Source: a virus
Reading direction: 5' to 3' (one strand)
IMG/VR virus record: IMGVR_UViG_3300025000_002018
Span: 1 to 51,794 of that record
Length of the DNA stretch: 51,794 nt
Positions within the stretch are counted from its first letter, which is position 1; every line of letters starts with the position of its first letter. The position numbers and the translations under genes were made by a program. The notes below the pieces were generated by a model. That model ran no database searches. It was given only the letters and a program-made list of their open reading frames with translations, and was not told the DNA's origin. Below, piece by piece: positions 32,092 to 41,375 of the stretch.

Positions 32092-32833
32092 ATTAGTTGT
32101 TTTATTTGCACAATATGGTAATGAACAATATCCTGATGCACATAAAGATTTAGATAATTTTTTAAAAGATATTAATTGTAGTAAACAAAAAATTATAATA
32201 GATAATAAAACTGCATGTGATTATGATTATGTTTTTCCAAATGGAAATATTTATATACAAGGAGATAATTCAGCATGGGAATTTAGTGCTTGGGATAAGG
32301 GATTAAAATATGTTAAAGATTTAAATGTAGAATATGATGCAATATTATTTGTAAACAGTTCTTTTATGAACAGCAGAATAAAAGGAATTGGTGGAAATCC
32401 AAAAACAGTTATAAATAATGAGTCAATAAGACTTTGCATTGAAGATAATAAAGCTATATTCCCTTGGCTCACAACAGGGGATAAATATTTTAAATTAGAT
32501 AATAATGATGTAAGTTCTTGGTATAGAACAAATTGTTTCTTGTTAAATAAAAATCATATTAACGTCTTGCAATTTATTCAAACATATGATATAATATATT
32601 TAGATAAATTCATTAATAAAGAAATATCAGACAATTATTTTAAAGCTGACGCTCCAATGAACAAGATATTAAAAGATTTTATAATATGGAGATTAACAGA
32701 AAGTTGGCATAATCCAATAGATATAAAAGAATCTTGGTCATTATTTAAAATGAAAACATTGGGATATTTTAATGAGTTTGGTTTAACGGCACGATTAAGG
32801 AATTGCAAAATAAATGTTATTTCAGAACAATAA
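32078..32833 (+). CDS. RgpF-like glycosyltransferase-type protein (251 aa)
   Basis: Homologous to the N-terminal two thirds of the product of 35547. Shared features are KLVVLFxQY at the start, a GDNxxWEFSxWDKGL block (about residues 60-80), YDAILFVNxSF (about 88-98) and a later WH-WxLFxMK block. The GDN/EFS/WD/NDS pattern resembles rhamnan-synthesis F (RgpF)-type proteins of cell-wall glycan clusters. It is probably a transferase of the surface-glycan pathway; donor and acceptor are unknown. Confidence 0.65.
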   Translation: MKNYKLVVLFAQYGNEQYPDAHKDLDNFLKDINCSKQKIIIDNKTACDYDYVFPNGNIYIQGDNSAWEFSAWDKGLKYVKDLNVEYDAILFVNSSFMNSRIKGIGGNPKTVINNESIRLCIEDNKAIFPWLTTGDKYFKLDNNDVSSWYRTNCFLLNKNHINVLQFIQTYDIIYLDKFINKEISDNYFKADAPMNKILKDFIIWRLTESWHNPIDIKESWSLFKMKTLGYFNEFGLTARLRNCKINVISEQ

Positions 32834-33995
32834 AAAAATAAAAATTGTTTTTTTATTTCAAGTTGCTTCGTTCTGGGCATCATGGGATTCATTCTATAAT
32901 GAGTGTATAAAAGATGATAGACTTGAAATAAAAATGGTTTTATTTGATGAAGAAATTTGCGAAAAAAGTCAAATGAAAACTGCAAGGGTGTTTTTAGAAA
33001 AAAATAATATTTCATTTATAGAATATAAGGATTATAATATAGATAAAGATTGTCCTGATATTTGGGTGATGCAAACGCCTTATGATGAAGGGCATAGACC
33101 ACTAGAGTTAAGGTCTGACTATATAAAAAACAAAGGAATAAAGATTGTTTATATAACTTATGGAATAGAAATATCTAATACTGTTGAATCAATAAATGCT
33201 CACTTCTTAAAAGGTGTTCCACAGAATGCATGGAAAATATATACTTTTTCTCTATTAATTAAAAAAGATTATGATAAATATATATCTCCAGAAATAACAA
33301 GAGCATTAGGGCATCCAAAGTTTGATGGATTGTACAATAAAAATAATTTTCCATTGCCAGAAAATATTAAACAAAAAGCAAATGGAAGAAAAATTATATT
33401 ATGGAAAGTTCATTTTCCAAAGATATTTTCAATACCAAATACAGATAAAATTCATTATGTTACACCAGACTTTGAAGAATATAAAAAATTTTTAAATGAA
33501 ATAAAAAAACATAAAGATTTATATTTTATATTTATGCCTCATCCAAAGTTTTTTGAAATGATTTTAGAATACAATATTTTAAATGAACAAGAAATTAAAG
33601 ACTTACAGAATGAATTAAACAGTTATGATAACTTATATATGTATTTAGAAGATGATTATAGACCTATAATTTTGAATGCAGATTGTATAATTACTGATAG
33701 GTCTGCAATAATGGTAGAGGCATCGGTAGCAGAAAAGCCAATATTATATATGTATAATAATAAAAATATAGAGGCTATGACAGATGCTATATCTGAATTA
33801 ATAAATACATATTATACTGGTGACACTTGTGAAGATATGATAAATTTTATAGAAATGTTTAAAAGAGGTGAAGATATAAAAAAACAAGAAAGATTAAGTG
33901 CAATAAAGAAATATATTCCATTTTTTGATGGAAATGCAGGTAAAAGAATTAAAGAAGATATTATATCTTCTTTTGAAAATGAAGCGATGGAGTAA
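32814..33995 (+). CDS. CDP-glycerol glycerophosphotransferase/GT-B-like protein
   Basis: A 393-residue protein with two Rossmann-like halves. The N-terminal half has FLFQVASFWASWDSFY and YITYGIEISN; the C-terminal half has ALGHPKFDGLY, FIFMPHPKFFE, DCIITDRSAIMVEASVAEKPILYMY. The last block (D-R-S-x4-E) matches the TagF/CDP-glycerol glycerophosphotransferase family, which adds polyol phosphate or sugar units to wall or capsule polymers. It overlaps the previous gene by 20 bases. Confidence 0.75.
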   Translation: MLFQNNKKIKIVFLFQVASFWASWDSFYNECIKDDRLEIKMVLFDEEICEKSQMKTARVFLEKNNISFIEYKDYNIDKDCPDIWVMQTPYDEGHRPLELRSDYIKNKGIKIVYITYGIEISNTVESINAHFLKGVPQNAWKIYTFSLLIKKDYDKYISPEITRALGHPKFDGLYNKNNFPLPENIKQKANGRKIILWKVHFPKIFSIPNTDKIHYVTPDFEEYKKFLNEIKKHKDLYFIFMPHPKFFEMILEYNILNEQEIKDLQNELNSYDNLYMYLEDDYRPIILNADCIITDRSAIMVEASVAEKPILYMYNNKNIEAMTDAISELINTYYTGDTCEDMINFIEMFKRGEDIKKQERLSAIKKYIPFFDGNAGKRIKEDIISSFENEAME

Positions 33996-33998
33996 ATA

Positions 33999-34574
33999 AT
34001 GGATTTAAATTTTACAGGTGAAAGACAGGTAAGTAAAACACTAGAGGGTATTGAAAAAAAACATTTAGATAGATATTGTTTTGCTAAAAATAAGGTAAGA
34101 GAGTTATTATCAAAAGATAATATAAAAATATCTGATATTGGTTGTGGTATTGGATATGGTTCATCTATATTATCTGAACTTAATTGCTCTATTGATTCAT
34201 ACGACATATCAAAAGAAGCAATTGATTTTGCTAACAAATATTATAAGAAAGACAATATAAATTATTTTACAAAAGACTGTTCTGATTCTGATTTTTTAAC
34301 AAAACATTATGATGTAATTGTGTCTTTTGAATTTTTAGAACATATTAATATTGATAAATCTAAAAAAATATTACATAGAATTATTGAAAAAAGCGATTTA
34401 TCAATTATATCTATCCCTATAAATAAGCCTTCGCCTTTTCATAAAATAGTATTAAAAAAAGAAGAAGTTAAACAATACTATGACGAGGCGTTGAAAAGTT
34501 TTTCAAATAAACATATAATAGAAGAATGGATTCAAGATACTATATTTTACATAGTAGTAATAGGATTAAAATAA
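33999..34574 (+). CDS. class I SAM-dependent methyltransferase
   Basis: A 191-residue methyltransferase of the small-molecule/sugar type. The N-terminus MDLNFTGERQV resembles methyltransferases in glycan clusters. Motif I is ISDIGCGIGYGSSIL, motif II IDSYDISKEAI, and post-II VIVSFEFLEHI. It probably methylates a sugar or lipid-linked glycan. Its TAA overlaps the ATG of the next glycosyltransferase (TAATG). Confidence 0.82.
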   Translation: MDLNFTGERQVSKTLEGIEKKHLDRYCFAKNKVRELLSKDNIKISDIGCGIGYGSSILSELNCSIDSYDISKEAIDFANKYYKKDNINYFTKDCSDSDFLTKHYDVIVSFEFLEHINIDKSKKILHRIIEKSDLSIISIPINKPSPFHKIVLKKEEVKQYYDEALKSFSNKHIIEEWIQDTIFYIVVIGLK

Positions 34575-35557
34575 TGACAATATATTTTAGAACACCCGAA
34601 AACCCAAACCCTTGTGGTGGCATAAAAAAGTTATATGACCAAACAGATATTCTTAATAAAAATGGTATTGAGGCATATGTAATTCACTTTGATAAAACAG
34701 AAACTTTTAGATGCGATTGGTTTGAAAATGATACAAAAATAGTTTATAATAAAACACTTATTCAAGAAGATGATATAGTTGTTATCCCAGAAATATATGA
34801 TTACCATATGTTTAATTTATTCCCTAAAGGCAAAAAGGTTATATTCAATCAAAATGCTTATAATACATTCAGACCATATGGAACAATAAATGATAATAGT
34901 ATATTAAATTATAACAATCCCGACTTGCTTGGAGTTATGGTTGTTTCTGAAGATAATAAAAAATATTTAGAACTTGCTTTTCCAAATAATAAAATTTACA
35001 GGATTCATATATCAATCGACACAGATAAATTCTTTCCAAAAGAAAATAAGAAAAAACAAATATGTTATATGCCGAGAAAAAATAAACAGGATGTTGACCA
35101 AGTAATAAGTATTTTAAAATTAAGAGGTTACTTAAAAGATTATAATTTTGTGGCTATTGAAAATATGACAGAAGAAGAATTAATAAAAACTTATCAAGAA
35201 TCTGAAATATTTTTAAGTTTTGGTTATCCAGAAGGTTGTGCAGCTCCTCCACTTGAAGCAATGGCTTGTGGATGTATAGTTATTGGATATACAGGAATGG
35301 GATGTAGAGAATATATGAATACAGATTATTCTTTCCCAATTGAACATGGGGATATAGTCTCTTTTGTAAAAACAATAGAAGAAAAGATTTATTCATTTAA
35401 TGCAATTAACAACTGCCCTTATTATAATGAATTTGAAAATTTAAACAACAAAGCTATTAAATTTATAAAAGAAAATTATACAAAAGAAAGAGAAAAATCA
35501 GATATATTAAATTTTTGGAACGAAATATTAAATAAAGGAAATAATAATGTATTATAA
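34574..35557 (+). CDS. glycosyltransferase, GT-B fold (GT4-like)
   Basis: A 327-residue glycosyltransferase. The start MTIYFRTPENPNPCGGIKKL has the Gly-rich acceptor-side loop. The C-terminal half has FLSFGYPEGCAAPPLEAMACGCIVIGY, the E-x7-E nucleotide-sugar binding block of retaining GT4 enzymes, then GMGCREYM. The frame is open upstream for 16 codons, but the ATG at 34574 has AGGATT upstream and a TAATG overlap with the methyltransferase gene. Confidence 0.85.
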   Translation: MTIYFRTPENPNPCGGIKKLYDQTDILNKNGIEAYVIHFDKTETFRCDWFENDTKIVYNKTLIQEDDIVVIPEIYDYHMFNLFPKGKKVIFNQNAYNTFRPYGTINDNSILNYNNPDLLGVMVVSEDNKKYLELAFPNNKIYRIHISIDTDKFFPKENKKKQICYMPRKNKQDVDQVISILKLRGYLKDYNFVAIENMTEEELIKTYQESEIFLSFGYPEGCAAPPLEAMACGCIVIGYTGMGCREYMNTDYSFPIEHGDIVSFVKTIEEKIYSFNAINNCPYYNEFENLNNKAIKFIKENYTKEREKSDILNFWNEILNKGNNNVL

Positions 35558-36590
35558 ATTAGTTGTACTTTTTCTACAATATGATTCAGATAAGTATCCA
35601 AATTCTTTATTTTATTTACAAAAATATTTAAGCAGAATAAGTCAAAATGATGTTCAAATAATAGTTATAGATAATAAGCAAAAAGTAAATTATAAAGAAA
35701 GAATCGAAGATTATTATTATGGCGAACCAATTACAATATCAGGAGACAATACTATTTGGGAGTTTTCAGGATGGGATAAAGGATTAGAGTATCTTAAAGA
35801 AAATAATATTGATTATGATGCAATACTTTTTGTAAATGATTCATTTTTAGCTCCATCAGGTTATGATTCTCCAATAACAATAATAAATGATGAAAATATA
35901 TTTGATTGTATAAAAAACAACAACATTATCGGAAATATATGTAATGTAGGAAATGGATTTAAAATAGATAAATATAATGTAAAAAAATATATAAGGACTC
36001 ATTGCTTTATGCTATCTAAAGACTCTGTTGAAAAGATAAAGACTCTTGTGACTTTGGATATTAATTTTATTAACAGATGTATAAATAATATTTCAACTAA
36101 GTTCTATTTCTTAGGTAAGGCTCCAATTTGTATAGACACAATGAAGAATATTGTCGTTAATTTAACTCAAAATTGGCATAGCAAATTCAATATTCATGAT
36201 AATTGGGGATTATTTAGAATGAAATCCTTAGTAATGCTTAATGAATTAACATTATATACAAGAATATCCAGTATAATAGGAGATAATAAAGTACAAATGA
36301 ATATAAAAGAGCTTATAAACAATATTCCAAATGATAAAAAAATAGTATGTGTGGGAGCTGCAACAAATGCTCACAAGATGATGAAGGAAAGTGACTTACC
36401 AAAGAAGAATGTGGTTGCATTTCTGGATAACTACATTAAGGGAGATATTAATGGAATACCAATATATACACCCGAAGAGTTCGTTAATAAAAAGATAAAT
36501 TATGACTTTGCAATTTTTTGTATGTTCCAACCAGAAACGATTAAAAATCAATTAGATAGCTTAGGAATTATAACAAAAGATGAATATTGA
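35547..36590 (+). CDS. RgpF-like transferase with C-terminal nucleotide-binding-like domain (347 aa)
   Basis: Paralogue of 32078: KLVVLFLQY, SGDNTIWEFSGWDKGL, YDAILFVNDSF and WHSKFN are shared. An extra C-terminal domain (about 245-347) starts with KKIVCVGAATNAHKMM and contains VVAFLDNYIKG and IPIYTPEEF. It resembles the C-terminal domains of sugar C-methyltransferases and similar Rossmann modules. Likely a bifunctional glycan-modifying protein; its substrate is unknown. It overlaps the genes on both sides by about 11 bases. Confidence 0.65.
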   Translation: MYYKLVVLFLQYDSDKYPNSLFYLQKYLSRISQNDVQIIVIDNKQKVNYKERIEDYYYGEPITISGDNTIWEFSGWDKGLEYLKENNIDYDAILFVNDSFLAPSGYDSPITIINDENIFDCIKNNNIIGNICNVGNGFKIDKYNVKKYIRTHCFMLSKDSVEKIKTLVTLDINFINRCINNISTKFYFLGKAPICIDTMKNIVVNLTQNWHSKFNIHDNWGLFRMKSLVMLNELTLYTRISSIIGDNKVQMNIKELINNIPNDKKIVCVGAATNAHKMMKESDLPKKNVVAFLDNYIKGDINGIPIYTPEEFVNKKINYDFAIFCMFQPETIKNQLDSLGIITKDEY

Positions 36591-37200
36591 TAAAAATAAT
36601 ACCCTCATTATATTTAGTACAGGCGATTCTAATTATAATGAATTAAAAGAACATATTATCCCTTTACAGCAAAGTTATGATACGTTGGGTCTTAATATGT
36701 TTAATTGTTTCCATTATGGCTGTACATATTGGAATTGGAATGATAGATTTTTATTTAGAGATTGTTTATATGAACATTATATAGAAATAGAAGACAATAA
36801 AAAGCCTTTATTAGTTACTACAGACGAAGTAACTAAAAGAGAATTTATTAATAATAATATAAAACCATATTATACTTATGAAGCAACAACAAAATATATA
36901 CCTACAAATAAAGAGGATAATAAATTATATATATTTAAAGCCAGTTTGCATACAGCCATTAATACAGCCATTGTTGAGGGTTATAAGAATTGCATTATAT
37001 TATTTGCTGATTTATCTTATGATAAGCATGCCCATTTTTATGATTCAGAAGAAACAAAAAATAAGATGCAACCAAGACCAACTAAAAGATTAAATATAAT
37101 GAGAGAATCTTTATATAATTTTAAACAATATGCAAATATTTATAAAACAAATCATAATGATTTAGATTTAGAATATATTGATATAAAAGAAATTATATAA
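36580..37200 (+). CDS. putative glycan-cassette protein (206 aa), full-length copy of a duplicated gene
   Basis: Not a family I can name. It has a Rossmann-like start (NTLIIFSTGDSNYNEL), a Trp/Tyr-rich segment (CFHYGCTYWNWNDRF), LVTTDEVTK, and a middle part with HTAINTAIVEGYKNCIILFADLSYD. The layout suggests a small glycosyltransferase-like protein that closes the glycan cassette. A shortened copy lies at 42534. The two share 51 identical bases (36694-36744 with 42651-42701) and 53 identical bases at the 3' end (37141-37193 with 42885-42937). Confidence 0.65.
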   Translation: MNIDKNNTLIIFSTGDSNYNELKEHIIPLQQSYDTLGLNMFNCFHYGCTYWNWNDRFLFRDCLYEHYIEIEDNKKPLLVTTDEVTKREFINNNIKPYYTYEATTKYIPTNKEDNKLYIFKASLHTAINTAIVEGYKNCIILFADLSYDKHAHFYDSEETKNKMQPRPTKRLNIMRESLYNFKQYANIYKTNHNDLDLEYIDIKEII

Positions 37201-37215
37201 AAAGGAGAATATTAA

Positions 37216-38130
37216 ATGTATCTAATACATAATAGTAACATAAATTCATATTTTACAATTAATAAAAAAGATAAAATGGCATTTTTATCTTTAATTGATA
37301 ATTTTTTTGAAGATGATGATAACGTATTTAGAATAATTTATGATAAAGACGAATTAAATAAAATATTAAATGATAGATTTTTATCAAAAAACAGGGGAGA
37401 AAAATATAATGAAGAATATACATCTGTAACAAAAATAGTTGGAGATTTATTCCCTATGGATTTGGATAAGTCCAGAGGATTAATTTATTGGGCTAAAAAT
37501 ATATCTAAAGAAGATTATGCTTTACAACAAGAAATAAATGAAGAATGTCAAAATAAAGGAACATATCTTCATGCTGTAATTGAACATATTTTAAAAGATA
37601 AGAAACATTATTCTTTAAGAGATATTCAAAGTCATATAAATAATCAAGCTGTAGAACAGAATCAATTATGCTCTAAGGCATTATTTGAATATCCGAAGTA
37701 CAAAGACAAGGGAAAAAATAATTGGCTCAATAACGAGCTTCCATATATTGATACTATTTATTCTGAATTATTTATAAAAGATGATGAGCTTGGATTACAG
37801 GGAACTTTGGATGGTTTATTAATTTATAATAAAATTTTAACATTATGGGATTTAAAATCAACATCTAAAATTGATAAAAAAACACAAAAAGGTGTTCATA
37901 AAACTCCAAGTACAATGAATAATTATCATAGACAATTAGCAATGTATTCTTATTTATTAGAAAAACATGGATATATTACTAAAAAAGAATTTCAAGATTT
38001 GGCTTTTAAAATAGATTGTTTCCATTGGATAAGAGAAGATTATAGGCAATATGATTTTGAAAACGCATATATATTAAGTTTAATTGAAGATATTTTAAAA
38101 GTTACTGAATGGTTTAATAATAGTAAATAG
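37216..38130 (+). CDS. RecB/Cas4-like PD-(D/E)XK nuclease
   Basis: A 304-residue protein with the RecB-type active site. GLQGTLDGLLIYN supplies the Asp, TLWDLKSTSK the D-x-K block, and YHRQLAMYSYLLE is the Q-x3-Y motif IV. An upstream His (TYLHAVIEH, about residue 120) fits the family's motif I. Such phage enzymes process DNA ends in recombination or degrade host DNA. AAGGAG precedes the ATG. No cysteine cluster for an Fe-S centre was seen, unlike true Cas4. Confidence 0.85.
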   Translation: MYLIHNSNINSYFTINKKDKMAFLSLIDNFFEDDDNVFRIIYDKDELNKILNDRFLSKNRGEKYNEEYTSVTKIVGDLFPMDLDKSRGLIYWAKNISKEDYALQQEINEECQNKGTYLHAVIEHILKDKKHYSLRDIQSHINNQAVEQNQLCSKALFEYPKYKDKGKNNWLNNELPYIDTIYSELFIKDDELGLQGTLDGLLIYNKILTLWDLKSTSKIDKKTQKGVHKTPSTMNNYHRQLAMYSYLLEKHGYITKKEFQDLAFKIDCFHWIREDYRQYDFENAYILSLIEDILKVTEWFNNSK

Positions 38131-38136
38131 GTAAAT

Positions 38137-38670
38137 ATGGCAATATTTAAAAAGAAAAAAAAGGTCTATAAAAAGACTTTTAATTCTCAAGATATAAAAA
38201 GAATACTATTGAATGAATTTAGATACAACAAAAACTATACCTATGCATGTACAGAATGCGGTAGGTATAGTGCTGATGTTTTATTATATAATATATTTTT
38301 AATAGAGATAGAAGTAAAATGTTCGTTATCTGATTTTTATGCTGATTTTCGTAAAAAGAAACATTTATTATATTTAAGAGAAAGAAGTAATGCTGGTAGT
38401 TATTCTAAAAATATGATTCCTAATAAATTTTATTTTGCTGTTTCAGATAAATTATATGAACCTGTTAATAATTTTTTAAAAGATAATCCACAATTTAATA
38501 AATATGGAATAATAGTAGTTTATCCAAGTGAAAAAATATCAATAAAAAAATCTGCTAAACTTTTGCATTCAGAATCTCCATCTCAAATGATGTTGGATAT
38601 TATGATTAGAAGAATGTCATCAGAAATTTGTGTATTATATAATAAATTGAATGAAGAAACATCTACTTGA
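38137..38670 (+). CDS. MmcB-like putative PD-(D/E)XK nuclease
   Basis: A 177-residue protein. The key blocks are CTECGRYSADVLLYN, LIEIEVKCSLSDFYADF (E-x-K type active site), KKKHLLYL, and PNKFYFAVSDKL followed by YGIIVVYP. This is the pattern of MmcB/DUF-type PD-(D/E)XK proteins linked to DNA repair. Only the family-level fold is inferred. The gene ends at TGA, which is overlapped by the -35 of the next promoter. Confidence 0.7.
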   Translation: MAIFKKKKKVYKKTFNSQDIKRILLNEFRYNKNYTYACTECGRYSADVLLYNIFLIEIEVKCSLSDFYADFRKKKHLLYLRERSNAGSYSKNMIPNKFYFAVSDKLYEPVNNFLKDNPQFNKYGIIVVYPSEKISIKKSAKLLHSESPSQMMLDIMIRRMSSEICVLYNKLNEETST

Positions 38671-38694
38671 TTTTCTTTTATAATATGTTATAAT
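38667..38694 (+). promoter_or_regulatory. sigma70-type promoter for the NAD+/amidohydrolase operon
   Basis: -35 TTGATT (overlapping the stop of the preceding gene), 16-base spacer, -10 TATAAT preceded by ATGT. An AAGGAG site and the ATG at 38718 follow closely. It gives the operon 38718-42.5 kb independent expression. Confidence 0.87.
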
Positions 38695-38717
38695 ATTATA
38701 AAAGGAGATAAAAAATA

Positions 38718-39569
38718 ATGTTAGATTTACATAAAGATTTTGAAATATTTAACTTTCCAGGTGGAGAAGTTAATGTAAGATTAAAAAATTTTCCAACAGA
38801 TGATTGTTTTATTGTAACATTAATAGCAAGATTAAAAAATTCTAACGATATAATGTCATTATTATTAGCTGTGGATGTATTAAAAAGAGAAAATGTTTTT
38901 ATTAATGAATTAATAATACCATATTTTCCATATGCAAGACAAGATAGAGTTTGTAATAAAGGCGAAGCATTATCTGTTAAAGTTATAGCAGATTTAATTA
39001 ATAGTTTAAATATACCAAAAGTAACAATATTAGACCCACATTCAGATGTAACTCCTGCATTAATTAATAATGTAAATATTATTAGTCAAGTAGAATGTTT
39101 TACTAAATCAATGTGGAATTTTGGTAAATCTAATTTAGAAATTAGAAATGATTATTATATTATTTGTCCTGATGCTGGAGCAAGAAAAAGGATTGATACT
39201 ATAGCTAAAGAAGTGCAAACAGATAAGGTTATATATTTTAATAAAAAAAGAGATTTATTAACTGGAAATATTTTAGGGATAGATTCTGAATATCAAAATT
39301 TTAAAAATAAAAAATGTATTATTATTGATGATATTTGTGATGGTGGTCGTACATTTATAGAAATAGCTAAATATTTAAAATCATATGATGCTGATGAAAT
39401 TATTTTATATATTACTCATGGTATTTTTAGTAAAGGTCTTGAATGCTTAAAAGAAGCAGGAATAGATAAAATATTTACTACCAATAGTTATCAAGAAATT
39501 GATGATAGATATTTGAATAAAGGTACGGTTCCTCAAGTTTTACAATATGATATATTTCAAGGAATTTAA
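38718..39569 (+). CDS. prs: ribose-phosphate pyrophosphokinase homologue (NARP1 Adps candidate)
   Basis: A 283-residue PRPP-synthetase homologue, shorter than the usual 310 or so. Motifs: NFPGGEVNVRL, IPYFPYARQDRV (catalytic flexible region), LDPHSDVT (metal binding), CPDAGARKR and the PRPP loop IIIDDICDGGRTF. By itself it would make PRPP. In phages a Prs homologue paired with a nicotinamide phosphoribosyltransferase homologue is the NARP1 layout. There the enzyme (Adps) pyrophosphorylates ADP-ribose so NAD+ can be rebuilt after NADase defence. The assignment is by gene pairing. Confidence 0.88.
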   Translation: MLDLHKDFEIFNFPGGEVNVRLKNFPTDDCFIVTLIARLKNSNDIMSLLLAVDVLKRENVFINELIIPYFPYARQDRVCNKGEALSVKVIADLINSLNIPKVTILDPHSDVTPALINNVNIISQVECFTKSMWNFGKSNLEIRNDYYIICPDAGARKRIDTIAKEVQTDKVIYFNKKRDLLTGNILGIDSEYQNFKNKKCIIIDDICDGGRTFIEIAKYLKSYDADEIILYITHGIFSKGLECLKEAGIDKIFTTNSYQEIDDRYLNKGTVPQVLQYDIFQGI

Positions 39570-39570
39570 T

Positions 39571-39846
39571 ATGATTGGGTATAAAGCTTTTTCTAAAAAT
39601 ATGACAAATAGAAAAGGATATATTTTTAATATAGATAAAGAACTTATTTATCATATTAATAAGCCTATAAAATTAAGAGGAACAGGATTTCATTTTTGTA
39701 AAAATATTTTATCTTGCCTTATATGGTATCAAAATATTTTTAATATTACAATATATAAAATAGAAATTTTAGGAGATGTAATAGATAGTAAATTTACACC
39801 TAAGTCAGTAACTAATAAATTTAGATTTATAGAAAAAGTATTTTAA
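39571..39846 (+). CDS. small DUF7666-like protein (91 aa)
   Basis: MIGYKAFSKNMTNRKGYIF, then GTGFHFCKNIL and VTNKFRF, match a common phage protein pattern (YKxFxxxMxxRxxxY, GxGFHxCxN, SKxxxIxE) annotated only as a domain of unknown function. The start at 39571 is preferred, with AAGGAA upstream and one base after the prs stop. It sits between the two NAD+ genes, so it may be part of that pathway or simply carried along. Confidence 0.6.
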   Translation: MIGYKAFSKNMTNRKGYIFNIDKELIYHINKPIKLRGTGFHFCKNILSCLIWYQNIFNITIYKIEILGDVIDSKFTPKSVTNKFRFIEKVF

Positions 39847-39863
39847 TAAATAAGGAGAAAAAT

Positions 39864-41375
39864 ATGAAAAAATTACCAGCAACATTACTTTGTGATTTTT
39901 ATAAAATAAGTCATAGAGAACAATATGATGAAGACACAGAACAAATTTATTCTACTTGGACTGCAAGAGGTTCAAGAATAGAAGGAATTAATAAAGTTGT
40001 TGTTTTTGGACTTCAAGGATTTATTAAAAAATATCTTATTGATTATTTTAATGAGAATTTCTTTAATCGTTCTTGGCAAGAAGTTGTTTCTGAATATAAA
40101 AGAGTTATTAAATATACATTAAATATTGATAATCCAAGCATACAACATATATGGGATTTGCATGAATTAGGATATTTACCATTATTAATTGAAGCAGTAC
40201 CAGAAGGAACAAAATTACCAATAAGAGTTCCATCAGCAACAGTAAGAAATACACATCCTAAATTTTTCTGGCTAACAAATTTTATTGAAACATTACTTTC
40301 ATGTGAAACTTGGCAACCAACAACATCTGCTACAATAGCGAATAGTTATAAAAATATATTAAAAAAATGGTCAGATAAAACTTGCGATAATGATTACCAT
40401 GTTCCATTTCAAGGTCATGATTTTTCAATGAGAGGTATGCCTTGTTTAGAAGCAGCATGCACATCTGGAGCAGGACATCTTTTAAGTTTTGTTGGAACAG
40501 ATACAATTCCTGCAATATTATATCTTGAAAATTACTATAATGCGGATATTGAAAAAGAACTTGTAGGTACTTCTATACCAGCTACAGAACATTCTGTAAT
40601 GTGTTGCAATGGAAGAGACGAATATAGTTCTATTAAAAGATTAATAACTGAAGTTTATCCAAATGGATTTGTTTCTATAGTTTCTGATACTTGGAATTTA
40701 TGGGATATATTAACAAAAACATTACCAAAATTAAAAGATGAAATAATGAATCGTGATGGTAGAGTCGTTATAAGACCAGATAGCGGTAATCCTGTAGATA
40801 TTATTTGTGGAACAAGAAGAGAAATAGAAACAAGAGAACTTTCAAATATTAATGAAATTAGAAAAGGTGTTATTGAGTCACTTTGGGATGTATTTGGTGG
40901 TACAATAAATTCAAAAGGATATAAAGTATTAGATTCTCATATAGGGGCTATATATGGTGATGCTATCACTATGGAGAGAGCAGAAGAAATATGTAGTAGA
41001 CTTGAAGAAAAAGGATTTGCAAGTAGCAATATTGTTTTTGGCATTGGTTCATTTACTTATACTTATAATACAAGAGATACATTTGGATTCGCTCAAAAAT
41101 CAACATATGCTGTAAAAGGCGGTCAAGAAGTCTTCCTATATAAAGACCCTATAACAGATGATGGTCTTAAAAAATCACAAAAAGGCTTAGTTTATGTTTT
41201 GGATTTAGAAGGGAATATTACATATAAAGATGAATTTAATATACAAGAGCATGAAAAATTACAACCATTTGGACTATTAAGACCTATATTTAAAAATGGA
41301 GAATTATTAGTAGATGAAAATCTTGCAGAAATAAGAAAAAGGGTAGAAGATAATGAATTATTACGATATTCGTAG
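39864..41375 (+). CDS. nadV: nicotinamide phosphoribosyltransferase homologue (NadV/NARP1 Namat candidate)
   Basis: A 503-residue NAMPT-family protein. Signatures: LLCDFYKISHREQY at the N-terminus, TARGSR, VFGLQGFIK, GHDFSMRGM (core), SDTWNLWD, VIRPDSGNPVDI, and YGDAITMERA. Classical members join nicotinamide and PRPP to form NMN. The NARP1 homologue (Namat) joins nicotinamide to ADP-ribose pyrophosphate, giving NAD+ directly. No NMN adenylyltransferase gene is seen here, which fits the NARP1 option. The gene overlaps the amidohydrolase start by 23 bases. Confidence 0.92.
   Translation: MKKLPATLLCDFYKISHREQYDEDTEQIYSTWTARGSRIEGINKVVVFGLQGFIKKYLIDYFNENFFNRSWQEVVSEYKRVIKYTLNIDNPSIQHIWDLHELGYLPLLIEAVPEGTKLPIRVPSATVRNTHPKFFWLTNFIETLLSCETWQPTTSATIANSYKNILKKWSDKTCDNDYHVPFQGHDFSMRGMPCLEAACTSGAGHLLSFVGTDTIPAILYLENYYNADIEKELVGTSIPATEHSVMCCNGRDEYSSIKRLITEVYPNGFVSIVSDTWNLWDILTKTLPKLKDEIMNRDGRVVIRPDSGNPVDIICGTRREIETRELSNINEIRKGVIESLWDVFGGTINSKGYKVLDSHIGAIYGDAITMERAEEICSRLEEKGFASSNIVFGIGSFTYTYNTRDTFGFAQKSTYAVKGGQEVFLYKDPITDDGLKKSQKGLVYVLDLEGNITYKDEFNIQEHEKLQPFGLLRPIFKNGELLVDENLAEIRKRVEDNELLRYS

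Noticed and set aside
37216-38130. Cas4 of a CRISPR system.
   Set aside because: No Fe-S cysteine cluster and no Cas genes or array nearby; the RecB-like motifs fit a general phage exonuclease.
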